From contig DHYT01000032.1 in assembly GCA_002415465.1 (NCBI GenBank), positions 593 to 17,008 on the forward strand: a DNA stretch of 16,416 bases, written 5' to 3'. Positions within the stretch are counted from its first letter, which is position 1; each line of letters opens with the position of its first letter. Below are positions 6,180 through 13,604 of the stretch, piece after piece. This DNA is from Desulfobulbaceae bacterium UBA5123. Its GTDB lineage: Bacteria; Desulfobacterota; Desulfobulbia; Desulfobulbales; UBA5123. The translations under genes and the position numbers were made by a program. Below the pieces are notes generated by a model that was given only the letters and a program-made list of their open reading frames with translations, had not been told where the DNA came from and did no database searches.

Positions 6180-7216
6180 AACACGAGGAACGAATCGTCA
6201 GCGCCGAGGTGGAGCCTTGCGAGGTGATGGAGGAGCAGGGGTTGCGGCCGCAGCGCCTTGCCAACTATATCGGCCAGGAAAAGGTCAAGGAGAACCTGTC
6301 CATCGCCATCCAGGCCGCCAAGGGGCGCGGCGAGGCCCTGGATCATGTTCTTTTCCACGGCTTTCCGGGGTTGGGCAAAACCACCCTTGCCTACATCATC
6401 GCCAATGAGATGGGGGCGCATATCAAGGTCACCTCCGGCCCGGTGATCGAGCGGGCCGGTGATCTGGCCGCCATTCTCACCTCCCTGCAGGCCGGCGACG
6501 TTCTTTTCATCGACGAGATCCATCGCCTGAACCATGTGGTCGAGGAAATCCTCTATCCCGCCATGGAGGATTATCAGCTTGATCTGGTGGTCGGGCAGGG
6601 GCCGGGGGCCAAATCCATCAAGATGAATCTCCCTCCTTTCACCCTGGTGGGCGCCACTACCCGCACCGGCCTTTTGACCCCGCCGCTTCGCGACCGCTTC
6701 GGCGTGATCCTGCGCCTTGATTTCTATTCCCCGGAAGAGCTTGTCGAGATCGTCAAGCGTTCGGCGGGCCTGCTGCATATCCCCATTGATGCCGCCGGCG
6801 CCCTGGAATTGGGACGCCGTTCACGGGGCACGCCAAGAATTGCCAACAGATTATTAAAGAGAATCAGGGATTTTGCCGAAGTAAAGGCAGACGGCCGCAT
6901 CAGCGCCTCGGTCGCCGACCAGGCCTTGTCCATGCTGGCCGTTGATCGCAACGGACTCGACGAGATGGATCGCCGTATCCTGCTGACCATCATCGACAAG
7001 TTTGGCGGCGGTCCCATCGGTATTGACACCCTCGCTACCGCCGTCAGCGAGGAGCGCAACACCCTGGAGGATGTGTACGAGCCGTTTCTGATCCAGTGCG
7101 GGCTATTGGTCCGCACCCCGCGGGGGCGGATGGCGACCCTTGCCGCCTATGAGCATTTCGGGCGGGCGTACAATGCGGAAAAGAACGCCGATGACGGTGC
7201 GCCGCGCCTTTTTTAA
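6176..7216 (+). CDS. ruvB: Holliday junction DNA helicase RuvB
   Basis: RuvB is the hexameric AAA+ ATPase that drives branch migration. Visible motifs are the N-terminal [12 protein letters not shown] (about 23-34), Walker [10 protein letters not shown] (62-70, K68), Walker [11 protein letters not shown] (109-118), sensor 1 GATTRTGLL (159-167), the arginine-finger segment LRDRFG (171-176), sensor 2 [12 protein letters not shown] (218-229) and the winged-helix end ..RTPRGR (313-318). The Walker A second residue is Phe63 where RuvB almost always has Pro (GPPGLGKT), an unusual change that keeps the functional Gly-Lys-Thr. The 346-residue length is normal. It is coupled to ruvA by a four-base overlap. 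A small AT-rich patch near 6840-6880 lies within the coding region without disturbing the frame. Confidence 0.97.
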   Translation: MKHEERIVSAEVEPCEVMEEQGLRPQRLANYIGQEKVKENLSIAIQAAKGRGEALDHVLFHGFPGLGKTTLAYIIANEMGAHIKVTSGPVIERAGDLAAILTSLQAGDVLFIDEIHRLNHVVEEILYPAMEDYQLDLVVGQGPGAKSIKMNLPPFTLVGATTRTGLLTPPLRDRFGVILRLDFYSPEELVEIVKRSAGLLHIPIDAAGALELGRRSRGTPRIANRLLKRIRDFAEVKADGRISASVADQALSMLAVDRNGLDEMDRRILLTIIDKFGGGPIGIDTLATAVSEERNTLEDVYEPFLIQCGLLVRTPRGRMATLAAYEHFGRAYNAEKNADDGAPRLF

Positions 7217-7282
7217 ACCTTCTCCGGTGCGCGTTGTTGCCGGAGCGGGCGACGGGCGTCGGGGGAAACCGGACGACAGGTT

Positions 7283-8146
7283 ATGACACGGAAAAAATTG
7301 ACAGCACCGGATATCGTCAAAAAAAAGGCGGATGGCGTCAGGATCGTCATGCTCACCGCCTACGACGCCAGCTTTGCCCGTTTGGTTGATGCGGCCGGCG
7401 CCGATATTATTCTGGTCGGCGACTCCCTTGGGATGGTGGTGCTGGGCTATGAATCCACGGTGCCGGTGAGCATGGAAGAGATGCTGCACCATGCCAAGGC
7501 GGTGCGGCGTGGCGCCGGCGAGGCCTTTGTGGTCGGCGATATGCCGTTTTTATCCTACCAGGTTTCCGTCGGCGAGGCGATCGCCAACGCCGGCCGTTTT
7601 ATGAAGGAGGCGGGCTGCGACGCCGTCAAGCTCGAAGGCGGCGAGGAGGTGGCCGAGACGGTGCGGGCGTTGGTGCGGGCGGGTATCCCGGTGATGGGCC
7701 ATATCGGTCTCACCCCGCAGACCGCCGGCCAACTCGGCGGCTACAAGGTGCAGGGGCGCGATGCCGCTTCCGCCCGTAAATTGCTCGCGGCGGCCAGGGC
7801 CCTTGAGCGGGCCGGCGCCTTTGCCGTGGTTCTTGAATGCCTGCCCGACAAGCTTGCCAGGGCGATTGCCGAGGCCATTGCCATCCCGGCCATCGGTATC
7901 GGCGCGGGGAATGGTTGTGACGGGCAGGTTTTGGTGACCCATGACCTGCTCGGGATGTTTGAAAAATTTGTGCCGAGTTTTGTGAAAAATTATGCGAAAC
8001 TGGCGCCGCAGATGAAGGAGGCGCTTGCTTCTTTCCGACGTGAGGTGACGGAAGGGGTTTTTCCGGGCCCGGAACACAGTTTCACCATGCAGCTTGACGT
8101 GGAAAAACTTCTCGCCGAGGGCGGCGGGGCTGATATCGATGATTGA
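7283..8146 (+). CDS. panB: 3-methyl-2-oxobutanoate hydroxymethyltransferase PanB
   Basis: PanB transfers a one-carbon unit from 5,10-methylenetetrahydrofolate to alpha-ketoisovalerate to give ketopantoate, the first committed step of pantothenate and coenzyme A synthesis. The TIM-barrel signatures are all present: MLTAYD (23-28), VGDSLGMV (45-52, metal-binding D47), GDMPF (85-89, D86), KLEGG (116-120, E118), LECLP (184-188, catalytic base E185), and IGIGAG followed by CDGQVLVTHD (212-221). The 287-residue length is slightly above the usual 260-280. The ribosome site (CAGG about five bases before ATG) is modest. It lies 66 bases after ruvB on the same strand; no panC or panD is adjacent, so the rest of the pathway is elsewhere. 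Confidence 0.96.
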   Translation: MTRKKLTAPDIVKKKADGVRIVMLTAYDASFARLVDAAGADIILVGDSLGMVVLGYESTVPVSMEEMLHHAKAVRRGAGEAFVVGDMPFLSYQVSVGEAIANAGRFMKEAGCDAVKLEGGEEVAETVRALVRAGIPVMGHIGLTPQTAGQLGGYKVQGRDAASARKLLAAARALERAGAFAVVLECLPDKLARAIAEAIAIPAIGIGAGNGCDGQVLVTHDLLGMFEKFVPSFVKNYAKLAPQMKEALASFRREVTEGVFPGPEHSFTMQLDVEKLLAEGGGADIDD

Positions 8147-8208
8147 CGGGTGTCTGCTGGGCTCCCCGCGTCGCAACTGCTCGTAAAGGATCTCCCGGCT
8201 GCCGGGAT

Positions 8209-8217
8209 GAGGTGGAA
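8209..8217 (+). promoter_or_regulatory. Ribosome-binding site of motA, next to a small hairpin
   Basis: GAGGTGGAA (8209-8217) precedes the ATG at 8223. A 5-bp hairpin, CCCGG (8194-8198) with CCGGG (8202-8206), sits directly upstream and could modestly affect ribosome access. Confidence 0.55.
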
Positions 8218-8222
8218 AGCGT

Positions 8223-8984
8223 ATGGATATCGCTACAGTCATAGGTTTGGTTTCCGGTTTTGTCATTCTGGCCGTCTCGATTGTTATTGGCGGTTCCGTT
8301 CTCCTGTTTGTGAATATCCCTTCGGTACTGATCGTCGGCGGCGGCACCCTTGCCACCGCCTTTATCCGTTACAGCATGGCGGACGTCATCAACTCGATGA
8401 AGGTCGCCCTCAACGCCTTTACCACCAAGCTCAGTGTCCCCCATGAAGTGATCCAGGAGATTGTCAATCTTGCCAATATCGCCCGTAAAAACGGCTTGAT
8501 CGTTTTGGAGCAGCAGCCCATCTCCGACGCCTTCCTGAAGAAAGCGATCATGTACTGCGTTGACGGTCATGAGGCGGAGTTTATCCAGGAGGTGCTGGAG
8601 AAAGAGGTGGATCTTACCGTTGAACGGCACGGCGTCGGACAGAGCCTCTTCAAGGGGATGGGGGAGTCGGCGCCGGCCTTCGGCATGATCGGCACCCTGG
8701 TCGGCCTGGTGCAGATGCTTGCCAACATGAGCGATGCCGCCTCCATTGGTCCGGCCATGGCGGTCGCCCTGCTCACCACCCTTTACGGCGCGGTTCTCGC
8801 CAACGTGCTTTTTATCCCCCTGGCCGACAAGCTGGCCCTTCGCAGTTCCGAGGAGGAGCGGAATCGCCGGTTGATTATCGAGGGCGTCCTCGGCATCCTG
8901 AAGGGCTTGAACCCGAGGGTCATGGAGGAGTTCCTGGAAACCTTCCTGCCGCCCAAGGATCGCGGGCAGAGTCAGAAAAAATAA
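8223..8984 (+). CDS. motA: Flagellar stator subunit MotA (PomA-like)
   Basis: MotA is the inner-membrane stator protein that surrounds the MotB dimer and drives the flagellar rotor. The 253-residue length and the sequence resemble the Vibrio sodium-type PomA rather than the longer E. coli MotA. Four hydrophobic segments lie at about 4-30, 33-50, 150-170 and 176-200. The cytoplasmic loop carries charged residues in ARKNGLIVLE (R88, K89, E96), equal in number and position to the rotor-contacting R88, K89 and E96 of PomA. The ion-path region reads SAPAFGMIGTLVGLV (P151) and GPAMAVALLTTLYGA (T185, T186). Sodium use is an inference from similarity. motB follows 35 bases downstream. Confidence 0.94.
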   Translation: MDIATVIGLVSGFVILAVSIVIGGSVLLFVNIPSVLIVGGGTLATAFIRYSMADVINSMKVALNAFTTKLSVPHEVIQEIVNLANIARKNGLIVLEQQPISDAFLKKAIMYCVDGHEAEFIQEVLEKEVDLTVERHGVGQSLFKGMGESAPAFGMIGTLVGLVQMLANMSDAASIGPAMAVALLTTLYGAVLANVLFIPLADKLALRSSEEERNRRLIIEGVLGILKGLNPRVMEEFLETFLPPKDRGQSQKK

Positions 8985-9019
8985 TCCGTGACGGCGACGT
9001 ATCGGGAAATGCGAGGTAG

Positions 9020-9829
9020 ATGATGGGTGCGAAGAAAAAATGCCCGCCGGTGGGCGCTCCCGCCTGGATGTGCACCTTTGCCGACATGATGTCGCTGCTG
9101 CTCTGTTTCTTCGTACTGCTGCTATCCTTTGCCAACATGGATGAAACCAAGTTCGAGGAGGTGTCCGGCTCCCTGGAAAAGGCCTTCGGCACCCAACGGG
9201 ATCGGCCGTTGCTCGGCACCCCCATGGGGCAGGAGATGATCTCCAAGGAGTTTGCCGGGCAACCCATTGACTTGACCGTGCAGGTGCAGATCGTCCAGTC
9301 GCTGGCCGAGGAGATGAAGGACGGCATGGTCGAGGTTGAGGAAGACGAAAACGGCATCACCGTGCGGGTCAAGGACTCGGTCGCCTTTGATTCCGGCCGG
9401 GCGGAGTTCAAGCCGCAGTTCAGGGCCGTGCTCGATAAGCTCGGCAAGCTGTTTGCGGCCATGCAGGTCGATATCGAGGTCAGCGGGCACACCGATGATA
9501 CGCCGCTCAAGGGGAGAGGCGGGTATGCCAGCAACTGGGGGCTCTCCACCGCCCGGGCGGTGAATGTGGTAGAATATTGGGTGCAAAACTACAAGATTGC
9601 CGCCAGCCGCCTTTCCGCGACCGGCTACGCCGACGGGCGTCCACGGGCCGCTAACGACACGGCTGTCGGGCGGGCCAAGAATCGGCGGGTGGAGTTCAGG
9701 GTGCGCGGCAAGGGGAATGGCGGCGAGGCGGCGTTCGAGGGGTTCAACCCGATGACGGAACAGGATAGTGCGCCGGCAAACAGCGCGCCGGTAAGCGGTG
9801 CACCGGTAAGCGGTGCGCCGGAAAACTGA
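9020..9829 (+). CDS. motB: Flagellar stator subunit MotB (PomB-like, OmpA-type peptidoglycan-binding domain)
   Basis: MotB anchors the stator to peptidoglycan and carries the ion-binding Asp. The protein opens with a cytoplasmic KKKCPPVGAPAWMCTFADMMS and one membrane helix (about 23-38); D22 in TFADMM is the ion-binding Asp, and the pattern is PomB-like. A linker and plug region (40-110) leads to an OmpA-like domain (about 118-230) with VAFDSG, VSGHTDDTPLKG, SNWGLSTARAVNVVEYW and GRAKNRRVEFRV. Two adjacent ATGs (9020 and 9023) are possible; GAGG at 9013-9016 is better spaced for the second, which removes one Met. The last about 20 residues are a low-complexity tail built from a 15-bp repeat and are not typical of MotB. 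Confidence 0.94.
   Translation: MMGAKKKCPPVGAPAWMCTFADMMSLLLCFFVLLLSFANMDETKFEEVSGSLEKAFGTQRDRPLLGTPMGQEMISKEFAGQPIDLTVQVQIVQSLAEEMKDGMVEVEEDENGITVRVKDSVAFDSGRAEFKPQFRAVLDKLGKLFAAMQVDIEVSGHTDDTPLKGRGGYASNWGLSTARAVNVVEYWVQNYKIAASRLSATGYADGRPRAANDTAVGRAKNRRVEFRVRGKGNGGEAAFEGFNPMTEQDSAPANSAPVSGAPVSGAPEN
9768..9827 (+). repeat. Four 15-bp tandem units encoding the MotB tail
   Basis: Units start at 9768, 9783, 9798 and 9813 and share a core of CGCCGG or CACCGG followed by an A-rich triplet. The two middle units agree at 13 of 15 positions and both contain CCGGTAAGCG. They encode a pentapeptide series SAPAN, SAPVS, GAPVS, GAPEN directly before the stop codon. Because 15 is a multiple of three, copy-number change would keep the frame. 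Confidence 0.85.
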
Positions 9830-9856
9830 TGAATTTCCCGATTGGAGGGAACGGTT

Positions 9857-10456
9857 ATGGTTGAGGAGCAGAAGGGGGCCAATCAGCGGCAGTCGGTGCG
9901 GATCAACGAGCGGGTGTTGCTCTCCCACGCAGTCATATCACCCGCACGCTACAAGGCGATCGCCGATGCCTATGTGAAGGGTATTCCTCCCTATAATCAG
10001 GAGGAGTTGATCGATGTGCAGATGTATGTCGGCGCCCAGAATGCGTTGAACAGGTTGCGTGACCGGGACAAGGATCTGGCCGCCTTTCTCCAGCACCTCG
10101 ACACCAAGGTCAACATGCTGCTGAAAAAGATGGGCGATACGGATTCGCCTTTCGACAGGCTCAAGTTCCAGGAGGTCAACCTCAGCGGCAGCGGCATTGC
10201 CTTTGTGTCCGGGCAGCCGATGAAGGGGGACGAGGTGGTGGAGTTTCACCTCATCCTCCTGCCCGAATATACCTATGTCTATTGTTTCGGCAAGGTGGTC
10301 AACAGCAAGGCGGACAAGCGGCCGGACGGCTCCGTTGCCTATCGTATTCACACCAAGTTCATTCTGCTGATGGAAGAGGATCAGGAAAAACTGGTCCAGC
10401 ACAATTTCAAACAGCAGAGCCTGCATCTGCGCAACCGGCGGCTCGAAAACAGATAA
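9857..10456 (+). CDS. PilZ-type cyclic-di-GMP-binding protein with long helical insert
   Basis: GGAGGG (9845-9850) six bases before ATG 9857 sets the start; a TTG at 9842 would overlap that ribosome site. The 199-residue protein has both PilZ cyclic-di-GMP motifs: RQSVR (11-15, RxxxR) and NLSGSG (108-113, [D/N]xSxxG). Between them is an insert of roughly 90 residues, largely helical and charged (about 28-92). That layout matches the tetramer-forming PilZ variant (tPilZ type) in which long helices are inserted between the two motifs; this assignment is inferred. A beta-rich stretch (114-172) completes the domain and the tail is basic (HLRNRRLENR). It lies 27 bases after motB, so it is probably cotranscribed with motAB and may tune the stator in response to cyclic-di-GMP. 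Confidence 0.83.
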   Translation: MVEEQKGANQRQSVRINERVLLSHAVISPARYKAIADAYVKGIPPYNQEELIDVQMYVGAQNALNRLRDRDKDLAAFLQHLDTKVNMLLKKMGDTDSPFDRLKFQEVNLSGSGIAFVSGQPMKGDEVVEFHLILLPEYTYVYCFGKVVNSKADKRPDGSVAYRIHTKFILLMEEDQEKLVQHNFKQQSLHLRNRRLENR

Positions 10457-10498
10457 CCCGGCGCGGGCGCAAACATATCTTCATCTTACGGAACAGCT

Positions 10499-11335
10499 AT
10501 GCGAGAAATAGAGACCGGCCTTGTCGTCGAGGCGGTAAGGGAGCTGGCGATCAGCGCCGCCCATGATCTTGAGCCGGACATCCTCGACGCGCTTCTGGCC
10601 GCCCGCGACCGGGAGAGCTCCCCTTTAAGCAGGAATGTGCTGGAGCTTCTGATCGCCAATGCCGATATCGCCAGCCGCGAGCGGATTCCGGTTTGCCAGG
10701 ATACCGGCATCTGCACGGTTTTTGTGTCGCTGGGGCGGGAGGTGCTGGTGGCCGGCGATCTTGAAGAGGCGGTGCAGGAAGGGGTGCGGCGCGGGTATGA
10801 GGAGGGTTTTTTGCGCAAATCGGTCTGCGATCCGGTAACCCGCAAGAATACGGGCACCAACACCCCGGCGGTGGTGCACATCGAATTGGTGGCCGGCGAT
10901 CGGATGGCGATCCGCTTCCTGCCCAAGGGGTGTGGCAGTGAGAATATGAGCAGCCTTGCCATGCTGCCACCCTCCGCCGGGCTGGCGGGGGTGGTCGAGT
11001 ATGTGGTGGAGCGGGTGCATGGCGCGGGCTCCAACCCCTGTCCGCCGATGGTGGTGGGCGTTGGGGTGGGCGGCACCTTCGAGAAGGCCGCGATCATCGC
11101 CAAGAAGGCATTGCTCAGGCCGGTGGGGGAGGCCAATCCCCGAGCCGAGGTGGCCGCGCTCGAGGCGGAGATCCTTGCGCGCATCAATGCCAACGGGCAG
11201 GGCGTGCATGGGTTTGGCGGCAACAATACCGCCCTGGCCGTGCATCTCGATACCTTTCCGACCCATATCGCCAGCCTGCCGGTGGCGGTCAATATCCAGT
11301 GCCATGCCCATCGCCACAAGGAAGTGACCCTGTAG
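10499..11335 (+). CDS. Class I fumarate hydratase, alpha (N-terminal) subunit
   Basis: This is one half of a two-subunit, oxygen-sensitive iron-sulfur fumarase that interconverts fumarate and (S)-malate. Three cysteines are placed like the [4Fe-4S] ligands of single-chain class I enzymes: C66 in VCQDTG, C181 in NPCPPMVVGVGVGG and C268 in QCHAHRH. The spacings of 115 and 87 residues compare with 119 and 94 that I recall for FumA. Other family blocks are TRKNTGTNTPA (114-124) and KGCGSENMSSLAML (143-156), where C145 is an extra cysteine. The 278-residue length suits the alpha subunit. The closely related L-tartrate dehydratase TtdA cannot be fully excluded. The ribosome site is weak. The beta subunit follows after 54 bases. 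Confidence 0.91.
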   Translation: MREIETGLVVEAVRELAISAAHDLEPDILDALLAARDRESSPLSRNVLELLIANADIASRERIPVCQDTGICTVFVSLGREVLVAGDLEEAVQEGVRRGYEEGFLRKSVCDPVTRKNTGTNTPAVVHIELVAGDRMAIRFLPKGCGSENMSSLAMLPPSAGLAGVVEYVVERVHGAGSNPCPPMVVGVGVGGTFEKAAIIAKKALLRPVGEANPRAEVAALEAEILARINANGQGVHGFGGNNTALAVHLDTFPTHIASLPVAVNIQCHAHRHKEVTL

Positions 11336-11389
11336 CCGTCCGGTTTCGGCGCCTGCTTGCCAACCCTTTCCCGTCAGTGAGTACACGAA

Positions 11390-11977
11390 ATGTCTTTATT
11401 GCGATACCGGCCCGCTTTTTTTGATGAATTAAAGGAAATCGAGGTGCCGTTTCCGGGCGATGCGTTGCAGACGCTTACGGCCGGCGATCTGATCAGCCTC
11501 ACCGGCACCATCTACACCGGCCGCGACCAGACCCACCGCCGCCTCTGCGCCTTGCTGGACGAGGGCAAGGGGTTGCCCGTCGAGCTTGCCGGGCAACTGC
11601 TCTATTACGTCGGCCCCAGTCCGGCGCGGCCTGGGCGGGTTATCGGCGCCGCCGGACCCACCACCAGCTATCGGATGGATACCTACACCCCGCAGTTGCT
11701 GGCGTTGGGCCTGCAGGCCACCCTGGGCAAGGGGGCGCGCTCGCTGGCGGTTCGGGAGGCGATGCGGGAAAAAGGGGCGGTGTATCTCGCCACCATTGGC
11801 GGCGCCGGCGCCTTGCTCTCCCAGTGCATCAAGTCGTGCGAGGTGGTGGCGTTTCCGGATGCCGGGCCCGAGGCCCTGTTCCGGATGGAGGTGGAAGCGT
11901 TCCCGGCCGTGGTCATCAACGACGTGCAGGGCCGGGATTACTATGAGATGGTGGCAATGGCCCGCAAGGCCGGTTGA
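11390..11977 (+). CDS. Class I fumarate hydratase, beta (C-terminal) subunit
   Basis: This subunit completes the active site of the class I hydro-lyase encoded with the preceding gene. Recognisable blocks are LTAGDLISLTGTIYTGRDQTHRR (start about 29), the substrate-binding AAGPTTSYRMD (87-97), LGKGARS and YLATIGGAGALLSQCI, with the ending PAVVINDVQGRDYY. The 195-residue length is normal for the separate beta subunit, which corresponds to the C-terminal domain of FumA. A tartrate-dehydratase beta subunit is the main alternative, although the fumarase reading is more likely in this setting. It is the last gene of the rightward-reading block and converges on ctpA, with two hairpins in between. 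Confidence 0.91.
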   Translation: MSLLRYRPAFFDELKEIEVPFPGDALQTLTAGDLISLTGTIYTGRDQTHRRLCALLDEGKGLPVELAGQLLYYVGPSPARPGRVIGAAGPTTSYRMDTYTPQLLALGLQATLGKGARSLAVREAMREKGAVYLATIGGAGALLSQCIKSCEVVAFPDAGPEALFRMEVEAFPAVVINDVQGRDYYEMVAMARKAG

Positions 11978-12010
11978 TACCGGCACCGCATAGCCTTGTA
12001 AACCGATTCG

Positions 12011-12040
12011 CAACGGCTCGGGGTTTCTCCCGGGCCGTTG
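12011..12040. terminator. Hairpin 1 in the convergent gap between fumarase and ctpA
   Basis: CAACGGCTCGGG (12011-12022) pairs with CCCGGGCCGTTG (12029-12040) over 12 bases with one G-U wobble and a 6-base loop (GTTTCT). It lies 34 bases after the fumarase stop codon. No T run follows on either strand, so it may be a transcript-end stabiliser or assist a Rho-dependent end rather than a simple intrinsic terminator. Confidence 0.5.
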
Positions 12041-12054
12041 CCGTCAGATCGATG

Positions 12055-12080
12055 GTTGCCCGTCCGGGCAACTACCTTTT
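12055..12080. terminator. Hairpin 2 in the convergent gap, overlapping the ctpA stop
   Basis: GTTGCCC (12055-12061) pairs exactly with GGGCAAC (12066-12072) around GTCC. On the plus strand it is followed by ACCTTTTG, a short T tract, so it could end transcripts from the fumarase genes. Its right arm reaches the first base of the ctpA stop codon on the other strand. Confidence 0.5.
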
Positions 12081-13445
12081 GTCCAGATTGCCGAAGACGT
12101 TGATTCCCTTGAGCAGCATGAGCGCGGTGCTCAGCTGGTTGTCCTTTTGCAGCTTTTCGTCAACGGCTTTCTTGCCCGCTTCTTTTCTGTTCGTGCTGCC
12201 GCTGTCCGACGATGGCTTCTCTTCGGCGTCCTTCTCGTCGTTGCCGTTTTCGATATGGTGTTTCAGGTCTTTTTCCCGCAGGAATTTCGGCTGTTCCCTG
12301 GCGGAGTCGTCGTCCTTGTCGCGCTCGTCGAGGATGACGGTGGGCACCACGATGTCGGGGGTGATGCCGGTGGCCTGGATGGAGGTGCCGTTGGGGGTGA
12401 AGTAGCGGGCGGTGGTCAAGCGCAGACCGGCGCCGTCGGCCATGGGGATGATCGTCTGCACCGATCCCTTGCCGAAGGTCTGGGCGCCCAGGATCAGGGC
12501 CCGCTTGTGATCCTTCAGGGCGCCGGCGACGATTTCCGAGGCGCTGGCGCTGCCTTCGTTGACAAGAACGATCATGGGGAAGTCATACTCGTTGTCCTTG
12601 TCGGCGTGGGCCTCGAAGATCATGTTCTGTTCCTTGATCCGTCCCTCGGTGGAGACGATGACGCCATCGCTGAGGAAGAGGTCGGATACCTGCACCGCCT
12701 GATCCAGGAGACCGCCGGGATTGTTGCGCAGATCGAGGATCAGCCCGTCGAGTTTTCTCTCCTTGCCCAGGTCATCCATCGCTTTCTTGAGATCACGGGC
12801 GGTTTTGGATTGGAAGCTGGTGATGCGGGCATAACCGTAGCCGGGCTCAAGGATTCGGGAGCGGACGCTGTAGATGGGAATAACGTCGCGTACGATGGTG
12901 AATTCCTTGAGCTTGGTCCAGCCCTCGCGATGGATGGAGATGGTCACCTTGCTGCCCTTCGGGCCACGCAGTTTCTTCACCGCCTGCATCAGCGACATGT
13001 CGTTGGTCAGTTCGTCCTCTATCTTGATGATCTTGTCGCCGGCCTGTAATCCCTGCTTGAAAGCCGGGGTTCCCTCGATGGGGGAGACCACGGTGAGGAT
13101 GTTGTCCTTGGTGGTGATTTCGATGCCGATGCCGGAGAAGCTGCCCTTGGTTTCCACCTGGAGCTCCTTGAATTCATCGGGTTTCATGTAGGAAGAGTGG
13201 GGGTCGAGAGAGTTCAGCATGCCCCGGATGGCGCCCTCGATAACCTGTTGGGTGTCGATCTCTTCCACATAATTCTTCTGGATGAGGGTCAGGACGTCCG
13301 CGAAGATCTCCAGATTCTTGTATGTATCCTGCGTTTTTGCCGAACTCGACGGGTGTTGCCAGAGGAGAAGGGTAAGGGTGGCGGGGATGCAGACCGCTGC
13401 AAAAAGGAGGATCTTTTGGGTCAATGAGCGTTTTCGTAATGTCAT
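12072..13445 (-). CDS. ctpA: Carboxy-terminal processing peptidase (S41A family)
   Basis: This is a periplasmic, membrane-anchored serine protease of the CtpA/Prc group. I chose ATG at 13445: the protein then begins MTLRKRSLTQKILLFAAVC, a basic stretch plus hydrophobic signal/anchor, and a GGA lies seven bases upstream. An ATG at 13449-13451 is nearly equivalent. The frame is open up to 13547, but that ATG lies between the -35 and -10 boxes of the apparent promoter. The 457-residue protein has an N-terminal helical segment, a PDZ domain (about 100-180; GSFSGIGIEI, GTPAFKQGLQAGDKIIKI), and the protease core with the catalytic pair S301 (EGSASASEI) and K326 (FGKGSVQ), 25 residues apart as expected. 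A charged linker (about 374-436) precedes a C-terminal helix. It follows ftsEX-envC, linking it to cell-wall hydrolase control. Confidence 0.94.
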   Translation of the reverse strand: MTLRKRSLTQKILLFAAVCIPATLTLLLWQHPSSSAKTQDTYKNLEIFADVLTLIQKNYVEEIDTQQVIEGAIRGMLNSLDPHSSYMKPDEFKELQVETKGSFSGIGIEITTKDNILTVVSPIEGTPAFKQGLQAGDKIIKIEDELTNDMSLMQAVKKLRGPKGSKVTISIHREGWTKLKEFTIVRDVIPIYSVRSRILEPGYGYARITSFQSKTARDLKKAMDDLGKERKLDGLILDLRNNPGGLLDQAVQVSDLFLSDGVIVSTEGRIKEQNMIFEAHADKDNEYDFPMIVLVNEGSASASEIVAGALKDHKRALILGAQTFGKGSVQTIIPMADGAGLRLTTARYFTPNGTSIQATGITPDIVVPTVILDERDKDDDSAREQPKFLREKDLKHHIENGNDEKDAEEKPSSDSGSTNRKEAGKKAVDEKLQKDNQLSTALMLLKGINVFGNLDKR

Positions 13446-13521
13446 GAGCATTTCCGCGAGATGAATGGATTGGAGGCGTCGAAGCATTGCGTGGTGTTCG
13501 GCGAAGTCATTATTCTTAAAA

Positions 13522-13539
13522 ATCTGTTTAAAAACAGAT
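13522..13539. promoter_or_regulatory. 18-bp palindrome overlapping the ctpA promoter (operator-like)
   Basis: ATCTGTTT (13522-13529) and AAACAGAT (13532-13539) are exact reverse complements around AA. The palindrome overlaps the inner end of the ctpA -10 box and the expected transcription start near 13531. It is low in GC, so it is a poor terminator stem even though TTTTT follows on the minus strand. A repressor site or a 5'-end mRNA hairpin fits the position better. Confidence 0.55.
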
Positions 13540-13566
13540 AATAGCATGTGGTAGGCATCCGGACAA
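13538..13566 (-). promoter_or_regulatory. Sigma-70 promoter of ctpA with extended -10
   Basis: Read on the minus strand, TTGTCC (13561-13566) stands 17 bases from TATTAT (13538-13543; 5 of 6 matches), and the bases just before the -10 are TGC, an extended -10 motif. The predicted transcript starts near 13531, leaving a leader of about 85 bases before the chosen start codon. This would let ctpA be expressed apart from ftsEX-envC. Confidence 0.65.
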
Positions 13567-13604
13567 TGGATTTGTCGGGTTGCGTTGAGCGCTCGGTGCG
13601 CCGG

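Noticed and set aside
7222..7245. CTCCGG/CCGGAG inverted repeat between ruvB and panB
   Set aside because: It has six bases, a 12-base loop and no T run, so it is expected by chance in GC-rich DNA.
8184..8210. Possible sigma-28 (FliA) promoter before motA: TAAA, 15 bases, CGGGATGA
   Set aside because: The -10 half matches poorly and would start transcription inside the ribosome site, leaving motA without one.
12147..13049. Plus-strand open frame of 300 codons opposite ctpA
   Set aside because: It mirrors a well-supported protease gene and has the low-complexity Val/Gly/Asp composition of a shadow frame.
13446..13547. N-terminal extension of ctpA starting at 13547
   Set aside because: The ATG lies between the -35 and -10 boxes of the apparent promoter and the extension pushes the signal segment away from the N-terminus.
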